The notes below the pieces were generated by a model. That model had not been told where the DNA came from. It searched no databases and saw only the letters and a program-made list of their open reading frames with translations. DNA of 64,000 bases from Flavobacterium rakeshii (GTDB lineage Bacteria; Bacteroidota; Bacteroidia; Flavobacteriales; Flavobacteriaceae). The stretch is taken from positions 186,001 through 250,000 of the forward strand of contig NZ_WOWP01000013.1 in NCBI RefSeq assembly GCF_009741375.1, read 5' to 3'. Positions 42,032 to 51,171 of this stretch are shown here, piece by piece; positions within the stretch are counted from its first letter, which is position 1; each line of letters begins with the position of its first letter. The position numbers were made by a program, and so were the translations under genes.

Positions 42032-43825
42032 TTGAAAATACGTATACAAAAATTAAAACTTATATTCATGCTCATGGCTATAACAGTCATGGGCATGACC
42101 TATGCCCAGCAGCCGGGATTTAAAGAGGTAGAAAACGATATTAATGAAAACAGGCTGGAACTGGCTACACAAAAACTAAAGCTACTGGAAAAAGACACCA
42201 CCGGTTTAGAAAACAGGGCATGGTATCATTTACTAAAAGCTAAAATTTACGATTACAAATACATTGACTCCTTAGCATTACAAAACTACATGTCTGCCCG
42301 CGACCTGTACAATAAAGCAGGACTTATAGACCAGGCAATACAAATAAACCTTAATATTGCTTACCTTATCAAGTCGCAAAAAAACAGCGACAAACTAAAT
42401 CCCGAAAAATACCTTAACGAATACTTGGACTATGCTAGGAAAAGTAACGATTCATTAAAATTAGCCAAGGCTTACATAGAAATAGCCTCTACAAAAATAT
42501 CATATGAAGAGAGTGAAGAGAGTTATGAATACTTTCAAAAGGCTAAGCAAATAAATAAAAAGCTTGGTAATAAAGAGCTTGATTCACAAATAAACAACAA
42601 TCTGGCTGCTTTATACAACGATTTTTTAAACAAGCCCGATTCGGCACTATTCTATCTTAAAAAAGACCTTATTTACCTAAAAAGCAAGCCCAATAACAAT
42701 TATGACATCTGTACAAATTACATAAATCAGGCAGCTTCATATTATTATTTAGGAAACTATACTACCTCCATACAACTCTTAAAATCGGCCGACAGCATAC
42801 CAATAAATGAATACCCTATTGGTATTAAAAGCGTGATAAATAAAATTTTATCACTCAACTATGCCGAAAAAAACGACTACAAAAAAGCCTATGAGGCTTA
42901 TATTGAATATAAAAGTTTTGAAGATAGTATAAGCGCTCAGGAACAGAGCCTTACTATCTCTGAAATGGAAACCAAATACCAAACACGCGAAAAAGAACTT
43001 CAAAATGAGGTATTAACCAACGAAGTTAAAACAGGTAAAATTTTGGTATATATATTTATTGGTCTGCTTATAGCGAGTCTTGTTATAGGTTTCCTTATCA
43101 TAAAAAATGCCCGCAGGCGGGTACATATTTCCAAACAGGAAAAACTTATAGAGCAGCAAAAACTGGAAAAAGCATTAAAGGAGTTTGAACTTAACAGTAT
43201 CGACCTTATGCTTGAAGGGCAGGAAAAAGAACGGGAGCGTATTGCAAACGATCTTCATGACAATCTTGGCAGTATGCTGGCTACACTAAAAATGAACTTT
43301 GAACACCTTCGTATGCGTAAAAACGAAATACGTGAAGAAGAAGATAAATTATACGATCGTACTGATCAGCTAATAGAAGATGCCTATCAAAAAGTACGCA
43401 CTATAGCCCATGCTAAAAATGCAGGGGTATTTGCTAACGAAGGTCTTATACCTGCCATAAGGAAAATGGCAGGAAAAATATCTATTCCGGGCAAGTTAAC
43501 CATTGAGGTTCTTGCTGTTGGTTTTAATAAAAGATTGGAAAATAAAATTGAAATTGCTATCTTTCGGATGGTTCAGGAGCTGAGTACCAACATAATAAAG
43601 CACTCTAAAGCAACAGAGGCGTCCATTCAGCTAACTAACCACGACGACAATATCAATATCATAATAGAAGATAATGGTGTAGGATTTAAAAGTACTACAG
43701 CACCATCTTCAGACGGAATGGGATTAAATACCATTACTAAAAAAGTTGAACAACTTGGCGGCACCTTTACTATAGATTCCACTCCTGGTAAGGGCACAAC
43801 CATAATAATAGACTTACCAATATGA
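42032..43825 (+). CDS. TPR sensor histidine kinase, NarX/DegS-like (HisKA_3)
   Basis: 597 residues from TTG at 42032, two bases after the previous stop; the TTG start supplies the basic N-region of the signal peptide ('KIRIQKLKLIFMLMAITVMGMTYAQ'). Tetratricopeptide repeats fill residues about 30-300, a membrane helix lies at about 336-356, and the phospho-acceptor His409 is in 'ERERIANDLHDNLGSML' of the HisKA_3 type, followed by a HATPase ('QELSTNIIKHSKA', 'IEDNGVGFKS'). It overlaps the LuxR-type regulator gene by 4 bases. Confidence 0.92.
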   Translation: MKIRIQKLKLIFMLMAITVMGMTYAQQPGFKEVENDINENRLELATQKLKLLEKDTTGLENRAWYHLLKAKIYDYKYIDSLALQNYMSARDLYNKAGLIDQAIQINLNIAYLIKSQKNSDKLNPEKYLNEYLDYARKSNDSLKLAKAYIEIASTKISYEESEESYEYFQKAKQINKKLGNKELDSQINNNLAALYNDFLNKPDSALFYLKKDLIYLKSKPNNNYDICTNYINQAASYYYLGNYTTSIQLLKSADSIPINEYPIGIKSVINKILSLNYAEKNDYKKAYEAYIEYKSFEDSISAQEQSLTISEMETKYQTREKELQNEVLTNEVKTGKILVYIFIGLLIASLVIGFLIIKNARRRVHISKQEKLIEQQKLEKALKEFELNSIDLMLEGQEKERERIANDLHDNLGSMLATLKMNFEHLRMRKNEIREEEDKLYDRTDQLIEDAYQKVRTIAHAKNAGVFANEGLIPAIRKMAGKISIPGKLTIEVLAVGFNKRLENKIEIAIFRMVQELSTNIIKHSKATEASIQLTNHDDNINIIIEDNGVGFKSTTAPSSDGMGLNTITKKVEQLGGTFTIDSTPGKGTTIIIDLPI

Positions 43826-44436
43826 TACGATTAGCTATTGCAGAAGATCATCAGTCGCTTATAGACGGTATTAAGATTTTTCTTGAATACGAAGATGACA
43901 TTAAAGTTGTAGGTGAAGCTAACGACGGCGAAAAGCTGTTGGAAATTGTACGTTCCAAAAAACCCGATATTGTAATTACCGATATACGCATGCCGAAAAC
44001 CGACGGCATTGCAGCTACAAAAGAAATAAAGAAAGAGTTCCCAAACTGCAAGGTTATTGCCTTTAGCATGTTTGAACAGGAAGAGGCCGTTAGCCAAATG
44101 ACTCACGCAGGTGTAGACGGTTATATTATGAAAAACTCTTCCCTAAAAGTAGTATTAGCAGCCATTAGAGCGGTTATGAAAGGGGAAACTTTCTTTGACG
44201 ATTCCATCAAGGCTGCCACTCCAAAAAAAGACGAAGGCGATGTACCTTTAAGCAAACGCGAAAAAGAAATTGTTAACCTTGTAGGACAGGGAAAAACATC
44301 GCAGGAAATTGCCGATCTCCTTTTTATAGGAAAAACAACTGTAGACACACACAGAAAAAACATACTTAAAAAATTAAGCCTGCATGGTAAAAGCGAACTC
44401 CTTCGCTATTCCATGGAACGGAAATATGATTTTTAG
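43822..44436 (+). CDS. NarL/FixJ-type response regulator (LuxR DNA-binding domain)
   Basis: 204 residues. The receiver domain has Glu8/Asp9 and phospho-acceptor Asp54 in 'IVITDIRMPKTDG'. The C-terminal LuxR helix-turn-helix is 'LSKREKEIVNLVGQGKTSQEIADLLFIGKTTVDTHRKNILKKL'. It is coupled to the kinase gene by a 4-base overlap, forming a cognate pair. Target genes are not evident from the window. Confidence 0.95.
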   Translation: MIRLAIAEDHQSLIDGIKIFLEYEDDIKVVGEANDGEKLLEIVRSKKPDIVITDIRMPKTDGIAATKEIKKEFPNCKVIAFSMFEQEEAVSQMTHAGVDGYIMKNSSLKVVLAAIRAVMKGETFFDDSIKAATPKKDEGDVPLSKREKEIVNLVGQGKTSQEIADLLFIGKTTVDTHRKNILKKLSLHGKSELLRYSMERKYDF

Positions 44437-44479
44437 TTTTGGTAGAATTAACAAATCATTTTTTGATTTTTTTTGTAGT

Positions 44480-44505
44480 AAAAATACCCAGCAATGGGTA
44501 TTTTT
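44480..44505 (+). terminator. Intrinsic terminator after the two-component operon
   Basis: AAAAATACCC (44480-44489) pairs with GGGTATTTTT (44496-44505), loop AGCAAT. Confidence 0.8.
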
Positions 44506-44572
44506 TTGCTTTCCCCTAAAACGGAACTTTGTAATAAATAATTTAAAGTACTAACCTTAAAATCAATTTATT

Positions 44573-44887
44573 ATGAAGACAATCAAATCAATCATGATCT
44601 TATTTATGCTACTAACTGTACCTGTGGCATTTGTATCTTGTGAAGAAGAAGAAACTACAGAAGTAAGCGGTAACGATGTTTGCCTGGATCAGCTGGAAGT
44701 ACTGGCAGATATTCTGTATGAAAAAACCCTAATTTTTAGTGACAATGCAACACCTTCTACCTGTAGCGCGGTTAGAACTGCAGCCCTAAATCTTATTAAT
44801 GCTGCCGAAGACTGTGGTTATGGTTACCTGTATCAGGAACAGGCTGATTTTTGGATTGATTACGACTGTAGTATTTTCAACGATTAA
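44573..44887 (+). CDS. Small hypothetical lipoprotein with conserved cysteines
   Basis: 104 residues. The signal peptide ends at lipobox Cys23 (FVSC), followed by an acidic stretch. The mature part contains four further Cys ('DVCLDQLE', 'PSTCSAV', 'EDCGYGY', 'YDCSIF'), a count that allows two disulfides, and looks helical. It stands between two hairpins as a single gene. No recognised domain; function unknown. Confidence 0.65.
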   Translation: MKTIKSIMILFMLLTVPVAFVSCEEEETTEVSGNDVCLDQLEVLADILYEKTLIFSDNATPSTCSAVRTAALNLINAAEDCGYGYLYQEQADFWIDYDCSIFND

Positions 44888-44937
44888 TTACAAAAAAATA
44901 ATCACCTGAAAAACAAACATTTAATTGGATTAATATA

Positions 44938-44965
44938 AGCTAAATACCCTTTCGGGTATTTAGCT
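44938..44965. other. 12-bp hairpin upstream of lpoB
   Basis: AGCTAAATACCC (44938-44949) pairs with GGGTATTTAGCT (44954-44965) around TTTC. There is no T-run on either side, so it is a weak terminator or a regulatory hairpin. Confidence 0.5.
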
Positions 44966-45031
44966 CCCAAAAAAATGGCATCAATGTTGTAAAGAGGTTT
45001 TAGTATTATTTTAACAATAACCTTTTTTAAC

Positions 45032-45039
45032 TATTTTTG
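45032..45039 (+). promoter_or_regulatory. -7 element of the lpoB operon promoter
   Basis: TATTTTTG matches TAnnTTTG, 24 bases before the ATG at 45064. No clear -33 element was seen. Confidence 0.4.
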
Positions 45040-45063
45040 AATTATTAATCAAACCGAATAATT

Positions 45064-45660
45064 ATGAAAACTTCTTACAAATTTATTTTAGCTTTTGTTT
45101 TAGGATTAGCCCTAACCAGTTGTGCTTCTAAAGTTCAGCGTATGAGTGAAGACAGTGTTACCGACCTAAGCGGAAGATGGAACGAAACCGATTCAAGACT
45201 AACTGCAGAAGAAATTACTGCCGAACTTATGTCACACTCTTGGTACAGCACTTATGCTGCCGAAAACGGAGGTAAAAAACCGGTTATTATTGTTGGTATG
45301 ATTACTAATAAATCACACGAACATATTGCTACCGAAACTTTCTCTAAAGACATTGAAAAAGAGATTATCAACTCTGGAAGAATGAAACTTGTTCAGGGTG
45401 GCCCAATGAGAGAAGAGATTAGAGCCGAAAGAGCCGATCAGCAAAACTACTCTTCTCAGTCTACCATGAAAAAATTCGGACTTGAAAACGGTGCCGATTT
45501 CATGCTTCAGGGAACAATAAACTCTATTGTAGATCAAAAATCTAAAGATAAAACTGTTTATTACCAAGTTGACCTTGAGCTTACCAATATCCAAACTAAC
45601 GATAAAGTATGGATTGGTGACAAAAAGATCAAAAAATACATTGGTAAGAAAAACATGTAA
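45064..45660 (+). CDS. lpoB: LpoB-like penicillin-binding-protein activator lipoprotein
   Basis: 198 residues. The lipobox Cys is at residue 20 (LALTSC). The domain 'VTDLSGRWNETDSRLTAEEITAELMSHSW...KPVIIVGMITNKSHEHIATETFSKDIEKEIINSGRMKLV...GADFMLQGTI' matches LpoB, which in Gram-negative bacteria reaches through the peptidoglycan to stimulate PBP1B. Whether the partner is the same here is inference. It heads an operon with a COG3014-like lipoprotein and a small secreted protein. Confidence 0.85.
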   Translation: MKTSYKFILAFVLGLALTSCASKVQRMSEDSVTDLSGRWNETDSRLTAEEITAELMSHSWYSTYAAENGGKKPVIIVGMITNKSHEHIATETFSKDIEKEIINSGRMKLVQGGPMREEIRAERADQQNYSSQSTMKKFGLENGADFMLQGTINSIVDQKSKDKTVYYQVDLELTNIQTNDKVWIGDKKIKKYIGKKNM

Positions 45661-45692
45661 TTTCTTGTTTCAACACCAAATAAACAACCAAC

Positions 45693-47927
45693 ATGAAAGC
45701 AACCAAAAACATACTTAAAATGCCTGCAAAACTGGCATTACTACTGTTATTGATTGCCTTTCAATCCTGTAGTACCTATAACACCAAAACCGCAGATATT
45801 GAAAGCGATTTATTTAATGGTGATTTTAATAAAGCCATAACAGGCATTGATAAAAATAAATTCCTTAACAAAAACAGAAACAGGCTTTTATACCTGCTGG
45901 AAAAAGGAAAAGTAGAGCATCTTAGCGGAAATTATGAGGCAAGTAATACTCTTTTTGAAGAGGCTTACATCATGATTGAAGACAGGATGACCAAAACCAA
46001 TGCAGGACAGGCCATAGCTGCGAAATTTACCAATCCTATGGCCGAGCCCTACAAAGGTGAGGATTTTGAAAAGGTAATTATTCATTATTACAAAGCCCTT
46101 AACTATTTTCATTTAGGTCAACCTGCCGAAGCCCTTGTGGAGGCAAAAAGGATTAACATTAAGTTATATGAACTCAATGAAAAGTATAAGGAAAACAAAA
46201 ACAGGTATAGTGAAGATGCCTTCTCTCAAATCCTGCAGGGTATACTTTACGAAAGTACCGGCGATATAAACAATGCCTATATTGCTTACAGGAATGCCGA
46301 AGAGATTTATGCTAAAAACGGCGACATGTACTTTGATGTACCTACTCCCCTACAGCTTAAAAAAGACCTGCTAAGGACTTCTAAGTTAATGGGCTTTAGG
46401 GACGATTATGAAAAGTACAGTAGTAAGTTCAAGCTTACAGACGATGCTGCTACTAAAGCAACTGGAGAAGCCATAGTATTTTGGGAAAACGGGTTTGGTC
46501 CGGCTAAAGATCAAATTGTGATTACTGCCAGTGGTACCGATGGTTTCTTTTACGGCACCTATTATGACGGAGCCACACAGGAAGAAATATTTATTCCTAT
46601 ACCTGTAGGCTTTAACATAGGTAATGTAAATGCCATAGCTATCCCTAAATACAGGGAAAGGGGTACTTATTACAGTAATGCTGCCATAGAGGTAAACAAT
46701 CAGGATGTTCCTTTTAACTTAGCCGAAGACATTTACCCTATTGCAAAACAGTGCCTTAAAGACAGGATGCTTCGTGAAACCATAGATCTTGTTGCTCGTT
46801 TTGCTACAAAAAAAGCAGCAAGTGCAGGTTTAGGCGCACTAGGTAAAGAGCTTTTTGGCGATACCGCCGGAGACCTTATTAAACTGGGAGGCGATGTTGC
46901 CGGAGCAGCAACCGAAAAAGCCGATACCCGTAACTGGCAAACCCTGCCGGCTACCATTAGCTACATTCGGGTACCGTTGCATGAAGGCGAAAACAAGTTC
47001 CTAATCAAAAAACAGGGGCCTCAGGGTATTGATAGAGATACGATTTATATTCAGTATAAAAAAGGGCTTCAAATAGTTAACTATTTTGATTTTGGAAGAA
47101 CAGAGCTTATACAACCTGTTAATAATAGCCCTGCAGTAGCGGCAACTCCCAGAGCAGTAGCTCCTAAAAAAGAGGTTGCTCCAACTATGTCATCGGGACT
47201 TACGGCACAAAACCAGTCTGACTTAAAGGTTAAAAAAGCACTTGCCATACCGGCAGAGAAAAGAGCATTCAATCCGGCACCAAGCCATGTAACGGTAAAG
47301 TCGGTTATTGATAATTATATTGCGGCTTCCGGTGGTGAAGACAAGATAAGGAACATAAAAACCCTTATGTCGAGAACAAATACGCTAAGCGATTACAATG
47401 GCACTACCACAAAAATTGAAGTGGTTTCTAAAATGACAAGTCAAAATGATATGTTTATTCAAAGCTATACAAACGGCAAACTAACTTATACCCTTGTAGT
47501 GAATGATAACGGAGGGTATATGAAAATGCCTGACTTAGAACCTACCGAACTGGACAAAACCCTGTATGAGTCTATTAAAAACGGAAATACACTTAGAGAT
47601 AATTACTCTGTTCCGTTAAAAGATCCAAATGCAAGGCTGGAAGGCATAGGTTTTGTAGATAAAAAGGAAGCTTATGTTATTAGTTACAAAGATGCTAAAA
47701 CCAATGCCGACATGTTAAACTATTATGATGTCGAATCGGGTCTTCTTGTAGCAAGCTCGGCAACAATAGAAACAACAAGCAGCACCTCATATTTTACTGA
47801 TTACAGAAAAGTAAACGGTCTTGCTTTCCCTTTTAAAACCAAAACAGTAACACCTACAGGTCAAACTGAGGTTATAACGGCTGAGATAAAGGTTAACGAG
47901 GGAGTAAACGCAACAGATTTCCAATAA
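45693..47927 (+). CDS. COG3014-like lipoprotein with a C-terminal LolA-like domain
   Basis: 744 residues. The lipobox Cys is at residue 27 (AFQSC). Residues about 30-460 resemble COG3014, including TPR-like helices ('YYKALNYFHLGQPAEALVEAKRINIKLYELNEKY') and an Ala/Gly-rich segment near 370-410. A low-complexity Pro/Ala linker (about 475-530) leads to about 200 C-terminal residues ('VIDNYIAASGGEDKIRNIKTLMSRTN...YYDVESGLLVASSATI...FPFKTKT') that resemble LolA/outer-membrane lipoprotein-sorting folds found in Bacteroidota. The fusion and the position beside lpoB suggest an envelope assembly role. COG3014 proteins often accompany LpoB genes. Confidence 0.78.
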   Translation: MKATKNILKMPAKLALLLLLIAFQSCSTYNTKTADIESDLFNGDFNKAITGIDKNKFLNKNRNRLLYLLEKGKVEHLSGNYEASNTLFEEAYIMIEDRMTKTNAGQAIAAKFTNPMAEPYKGEDFEKVIIHYYKALNYFHLGQPAEALVEAKRINIKLYELNEKYKENKNRYSEDAFSQILQGILYESTGDINNAYIAYRNAEEIYAKNGDMYFDVPTPLQLKKDLLRTSKLMGFRDDYEKYSSKFKLTDDAATKATGEAIVFWENGFGPAKDQIVITASGTDGFFYGTYYDGATQEEIFIPIPVGFNIGNVNAIAIPKYRERGTYYSNAAIEVNNQDVPFNLAEDIYPIAKQCLKDRMLRETIDLVARFATKKAASAGLGALGKELFGDTAGDLIKLGGDVAGAATEKADTRNWQTLPATISYIRVPLHEGENKFLIKKQGPQGIDRDTIYIQYKKGLQIVNYFDFGRTELIQPVNNSPAVAATPRAVAPKKEVAPTMSSGLTAQNQSDLKVKKALAIPAEKRAFNPAPSHVTVKSVIDNYIAASGGEDKIRNIKTLMSRTNTLSDYNGTTTKIEVVSKMTSQNDMFIQSYTNGKLTYTLVVNDNGGYMKMPDLEPTELDKTLYESIKNGNTLRDNYSVPLKDPNARLEGIGFVDKKEAYVISYKDAKTNADMLNYYDVESGLLVASSATIETTSSTSYFTDYRKVNGLAFPFKTKTVTPTGQTEVITAEIKVNEGVNATDFQ

Positions 47928-47940
47928 AAAAACAATGCTC

Positions 47941-48318
47941 ATGAAAAAGTTTATACTACTCGCATTTTTCTTTTTTGCCTTAAACACTGCTTTTGCCCAA
48001 ACCAATAACGGATGGGGAGAATGGCAAAAAACAAGCTGTTACTCAAAAATTGAGTTCCGCTTAAAATATGACGGAAAAAACGGAGAGCAGCACCATTGGA
48101 AAGTGCAGTTTAAAAATAATTACAACAGCCTTATATCATTTAACTATACAGTGACAGATAAGGTACAGCAGTACACATTAACCACTCACAGGAAAACACT
48201 TAAAGGTGGCAAACAAAGTGAAGAAGCTGATTTGTTTACTGAACTGGATGATATTTACATACTTGTAGACAAGGTAAGTATGACTCCTTATCCCGAAAAC
48301 TTTATAGAATGTGAATAA
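47941..48318 (+). CDS. Small hypothetical secreted protein
   Basis: The ATG at 47941 gives 125 residues (another ATG at 47935). The signal peptide ends near residue 19 (AFAQ). The mature part is beta-rich with Trp residues ('NNGWGEWQKTSCYSKIEFRLKYDGKNGEQHHWKVQFKNNY'). No known domain. It is the last gene of the lpoB unit, 13 bases after the COG3014-like gene, and ends at a terminator. Confidence 0.65.
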   Translation: MKKFILLAFFFFALNTAFAQTNNGWGEWQKTSCYSKIEFRLKYDGKNGEQHHWKVQFKNNYNSLISFNYTVTDKVQQYTLTTHRKTLKGGKQSEEADLFTELDDIYILVDKVSMTPYPENFIECE

Positions 48319-48334
48319 GGCATTTTAAAATTAC

Positions 48335-48361
48335 AAAAAACTCCGTTAAACGGAGTTTTTT
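48335..48361 (+). terminator. Intrinsic terminator after the lpoB operon
   Basis: Arms AAAAAACTCCG (48335-48345) and CGGAGTTTTTT (48351-48361), with a T-run. Confidence 0.8.
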
Positions 48362-48389
48362 GCTTTTTAGTACTTAAACGTAACAGTTA

Positions 48390-48420
48390 TTTGCTTTCTT
48401 ACAGGAAATTTATACATTTA
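48390..48420 (+). promoter_or_regulatory. Promoter of the SRPBCC-domain gene
   Basis: TTTG (48390-48393), 19 bases, TACATTTA (48413-48420), one mismatch to TAnnTTTG. Predicted leader about 20 bases before the ATG at 48447. Confidence 0.45.
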
Positions 48421-48446
48421 CGTAAAATAAGAAAGTCACCGCCTAT

Positions 48447-49673
48447 ATGAAAATTGTTAAGTACCTCTTCCTTCTCTTGTTGCTGGCATCAATAGCAGGA
48501 ACTGTATTTATAGCTACCCAAAACGGTAAATATGATGTTACTGAACAATTAACCATAAAAGCTCCAAAAGACCTTGTTTACAACTTTGTAGGAAATTTAA
48601 AAAACTGGGAAAACTCAGGGATTCTTACAAAAGATACTACCGCTATCTATACTTTCTCTGACACAACCACCGGCGAAGGTGCCTATGCCAACTGGGCTAC
48701 AGGCAGTGTAAAAAACCTTGCCACCTCTCCTAACGACTCCATAACACAAACATCTGTATTAAACGACAGAGATATTGAAGTACACTGGACATTTAAAGAC
48801 ACCTTAACCGAAGCTACTAAAGTTAACCTTAGAATGAAAGGACAACTTAGCTTTATGGAAAAGGCTTATGCCATACTTAAAGGCGGAACCGATAAAAAGG
48901 TATCCAACCTAATTAACCATAGCCTTAAAAGGGTTAACTACATGCTTGTAAACCGTGTCAACTTTTTTGAAATAAAGGTAGACGGTATTATGCCAAAAGA
49001 AGGAACTTATTATATAGCCGACTCCACCAGCTGCAAGATATCTGAAATGCAGCAAAAAATGCCGGGTATGTTTGCCAAGGTAAACAAATTTGTTACCGAT
49101 AATAACATTGCTACAAACGGTAAACCTTTTACCTACTATTATATTTTTGACGAAGCTAAAGATAGTACAGTGTTTATGACCTGTATTCCGCTTGAGGATG
49201 AAATACTGATGTCTGAAGGAAGTGAATTCAAAGCAGGACAAATAAAGCGTTTCAATGCGCTTAAAACGACTTTAAAAGGTGATTACAGGCATCTTAAAAA
49301 AGCTTGGGACGCTGCCTATAAAAACATTAAGAAAAACAAACTGGAAGAGAATTTTGAGCTTCCGTACCTTGAGGTATATACTAAAGGCCCTGCCGATACA
49401 AAAGAAACTACCGAATGGATTACCGATATTTATATTCCAATAGTTACTTCTTTACCTGAAGAAGAGGCAACACAGACAAACGACAGCACAATAACAGTAA
49501 CTGAGGCATCTACAGTTTCCAGACCGCGCACAACGAGAAAGAAAACTCCAACGGTTACCCCTATAAACACACAGCCTGTTAGTGTACAGCCTACAATAGC
49601 CTTACCAAAAAAGGACACAACTTCTAAAAAGAAACCCGTACAGGATACCACAAACCAGTCGGGATTAAAATAA
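48447..49673 (+). CDS. Membrane-anchored SRPBCC-family protein
   Basis: 408 residues. One N-terminal membrane helix (about 5-25) is followed by a SRPBCC (START-like) domain, 'YDVTEQLTIKAPKDLVYNFVGNLKNWENSG', about residues 30-160, then a second domain (about 180-300) that resembles the GyrI-like/effector-binding fold. The last 65 residues are a Thr/Pro/Lys-rich tail with many Thr, probably disordered. The ligand is unknown. Single gene between terminators. Confidence 0.75.
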   Translation: MKIVKYLFLLLLLASIAGTVFIATQNGKYDVTEQLTIKAPKDLVYNFVGNLKNWENSGILTKDTTAIYTFSDTTTGEGAYANWATGSVKNLATSPNDSITQTSVLNDRDIEVHWTFKDTLTEATKVNLRMKGQLSFMEKAYAILKGGTDKKVSNLINHSLKRVNYMLVNRVNFFEIKVDGIMPKEGTYYIADSTSCKISEMQQKMPGMFAKVNKFVTDNNIATNGKPFTYYYIFDEAKDSTVFMTCIPLEDEILMSEGSEFKAGQIKRFNALKTTLKGDYRHLKKAWDAAYKNIKKNKLEENFELPYLEVYTKGPADTKETTEWITDIYIPIVTSLPEEEATQTNDSTITVTEASTVSRPRTTRKKTPTVTPINTQPVSVQPTIALPKKDTTSKKKPVQDTTNQSGLK

Positions 49674-49724
49674 ATACCCTTTTATAAAAAGGGTGCTAAC
49701 CCTATCTTAACTAACATTACAAAC

Positions 49725-49751
49725 AAAAAATCCCCTTAACGGGGATTTTTT
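49725..49751. terminator. Bidirectional terminator between convergent genes
   Basis: 11-base arms 49725-49735 and 49741-49751 around TTAAC, overlapping the last codons of tcdA. Confidence 0.8.
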
Positions 49752-50466
49752 AATGCTTTAGTATATACTTTACAACGGTTTCGGCGGCATGAAGCCCAAA
49801 CAGGGCAGGCATCCAGCTGTTAGTCCCAAAGAATGACTTCTTAAAGTTTTTACCGTCGGTCATTTTAAGGCTTGTCTGATCCGGTTCTTCGGTAGAGAAA
49901 ACCGCCTTTACACCTTTTGTAATACCTTCTTTCTTTAAACGCTTCCTTATGTTTTTAGCAAGCGGACAATATTCGGTTTTACTAATGTCGGCCACTTTTA
50001 CCTTAGAAGCAAGGTATTTCCCTCCTGCTCCCATATTGCTAATAATTTTTACCTTCTTCCTTTTTGCTGCAACAATAAGGTTAAGTTTTGGCGTAACACT
50101 ATCTATACAATCCAGTACATAATCAAACTCTGGCGTTACAAGCTCAAAAGCTCTTTCGGGAGAAAGGAACTCCTCTATCCTTGTAAGGTTAAGCTCGGGG
50201 TTAATATCCATAAGCCTGTCACCTACTATTTGTACTTTTGGCTTTCCTACGGTAGAGTGCAATGCCGGCAGCTGACGGTTAATATTTGTAATATCTACAG
50301 TATCACCATCAACAATTGTCATATTACCTACTCCTGCCCTGGCAAGAAACTCGGCTGCAAACGATCCTACTCCACCAAGTCCCACAACCATTACCTTTGC
50401 GTTTTTTAATCTATCAAGCCCTTCTTTTTTAAATAAGAGCTCTGCTCTCTCGGTCCATTCAGCCAT
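49750..50466 (-). CDS. tcdA: tRNA threonylcarbamoyladenosine dehydratase
   Basis: 238 residues of the ThiF/E1 fold. The nucleotide-binding 'VMVVGLGGVGSFAAEFLARAG' and 'VLDCIDSVTPKLNLI' are intact. TcdA cyclises threonylcarbamoyladenosine at position 37 of tRNAs. 'EYCPLAKNIRKRLKKEGI' contains the conserved Cys. It overlaps the TatD hydrolase gene by 8 bases, a common pairing. Confidence 0.94.
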   Translation of the reverse strand: MAEWTERAELLFKKEGLDRLKNAKVMVVGLGGVGSFAAEFLARAGVGNMTIVDGDTVDITNINRQLPALHSTVGKPKVQIVGDRLMDINPELNLTRIEEFLSPERAFELVTPEFDYVLDCIDSVTPKLNLIVAAKRKKVKIISNMGAGGKYLASKVKVADISKTEYCPLAKNIRKRLKKEGITKGVKAVFSTEEPDQTSLKMTDGKNFKKSFFGTNSWMPALFGLHAAETVVKYILKH

Positions 50467-51103
50467 TCTTAAAAACGGTTTTAAAATTATTGCTTACTAT
50501 ATTCTTTAATTCTTCTAAATCTATATTTTTTGCGGTTGCAGCCTTTTCATATACCAGTTCCAATCCTTCTTCAATAGTATCGGTCTCCATAAAAAACCTG
50601 TCGTTAGGCACTGTAGCAAACACAGCCGAAAGTTCGGGATTACGCAACAGGTATTTTCCAAACGAAATATAAAAACCATTATCCAGTAGTTGCTTAGCTA
50701 CCTGAGCATTTTTAGAAAACCCGTGAATTATCATGGGCTCCTCAATTTTTAACTGCTTTTTAATAGCTATTGCTTCCTGATAAGCGGCAACGCAGTGCAA
50801 AATTACGGGTTTTTGATGTTTTTTTGCTAACAGAAGCTGTTTTTCAAACACTTCCTGTTGCACATTTAAGGGTATTTCAATACGTTTATCCAGTCCGCAC
50901 TCACCAAGGGCAAGACAATTATTCATTGCCAACCTTTGGTCAATTACAGCTAAATGCTCCTCCAGCCTTTCTAAATCTATATACCAGGGATGTATACCGG
51001 TAGAGAAATAAGGTACATCTATTTCCTCATAAGGGTAGCGGTTTACTATTTCAAATATGTTGCTATTAGCCGTGTAGTTATGGGTATGTAAATTATAGAG
51101 CAT
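50459..51103 (-). CDS. TatD-family metal-dependent hydrolase
   Basis: 214 residues, shorter than the usual 250-270. Metal-binding motifs: 'HTHNYTAN' at the N-terminus (HxH), 'GECGLDKRIE', 'LHCVAAYQEA', 'IHGFSKNAQ' and 'METDTIEEG'. Family members are DNases or deoxyaminoacylases. The short length comes from compact loops rather than truncation, as all motifs are present. Same strand and overlapping with tcdA. Confidence 0.9.
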   Translation of the reverse strand: MLYNLHTHNYTANSNIFEIVNRYPYEEIDVPYFSTGIHPWYIDLERLEEHLAVIDQRLAMNNCLALGECGLDKRIEIPLNVQQEVFEKQLLLAKKHQKPVILHCVAAYQEAIAIKKQLKIEEPMIIHGFSKNAQVAKQLLDNGFYISFGKYLLRNPELSAVFATVPNDRFFMETDTIEEGLELVYEKAATAKNIDLEELKNIVSNNFKTVFKNG

Positions 51104-51171
51104 TAAAATTCAGGTTCGTGTTCAATTATTTCTTTGATGATAGCCTTCGAGCCAAATTTACTAAATCATAG

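Noticed and set aside
44938-44965. Intrinsic terminator
   Set aside because: The 12-base hairpin is strong but has no T-run on either strand, so it is listed only as a hairpin.
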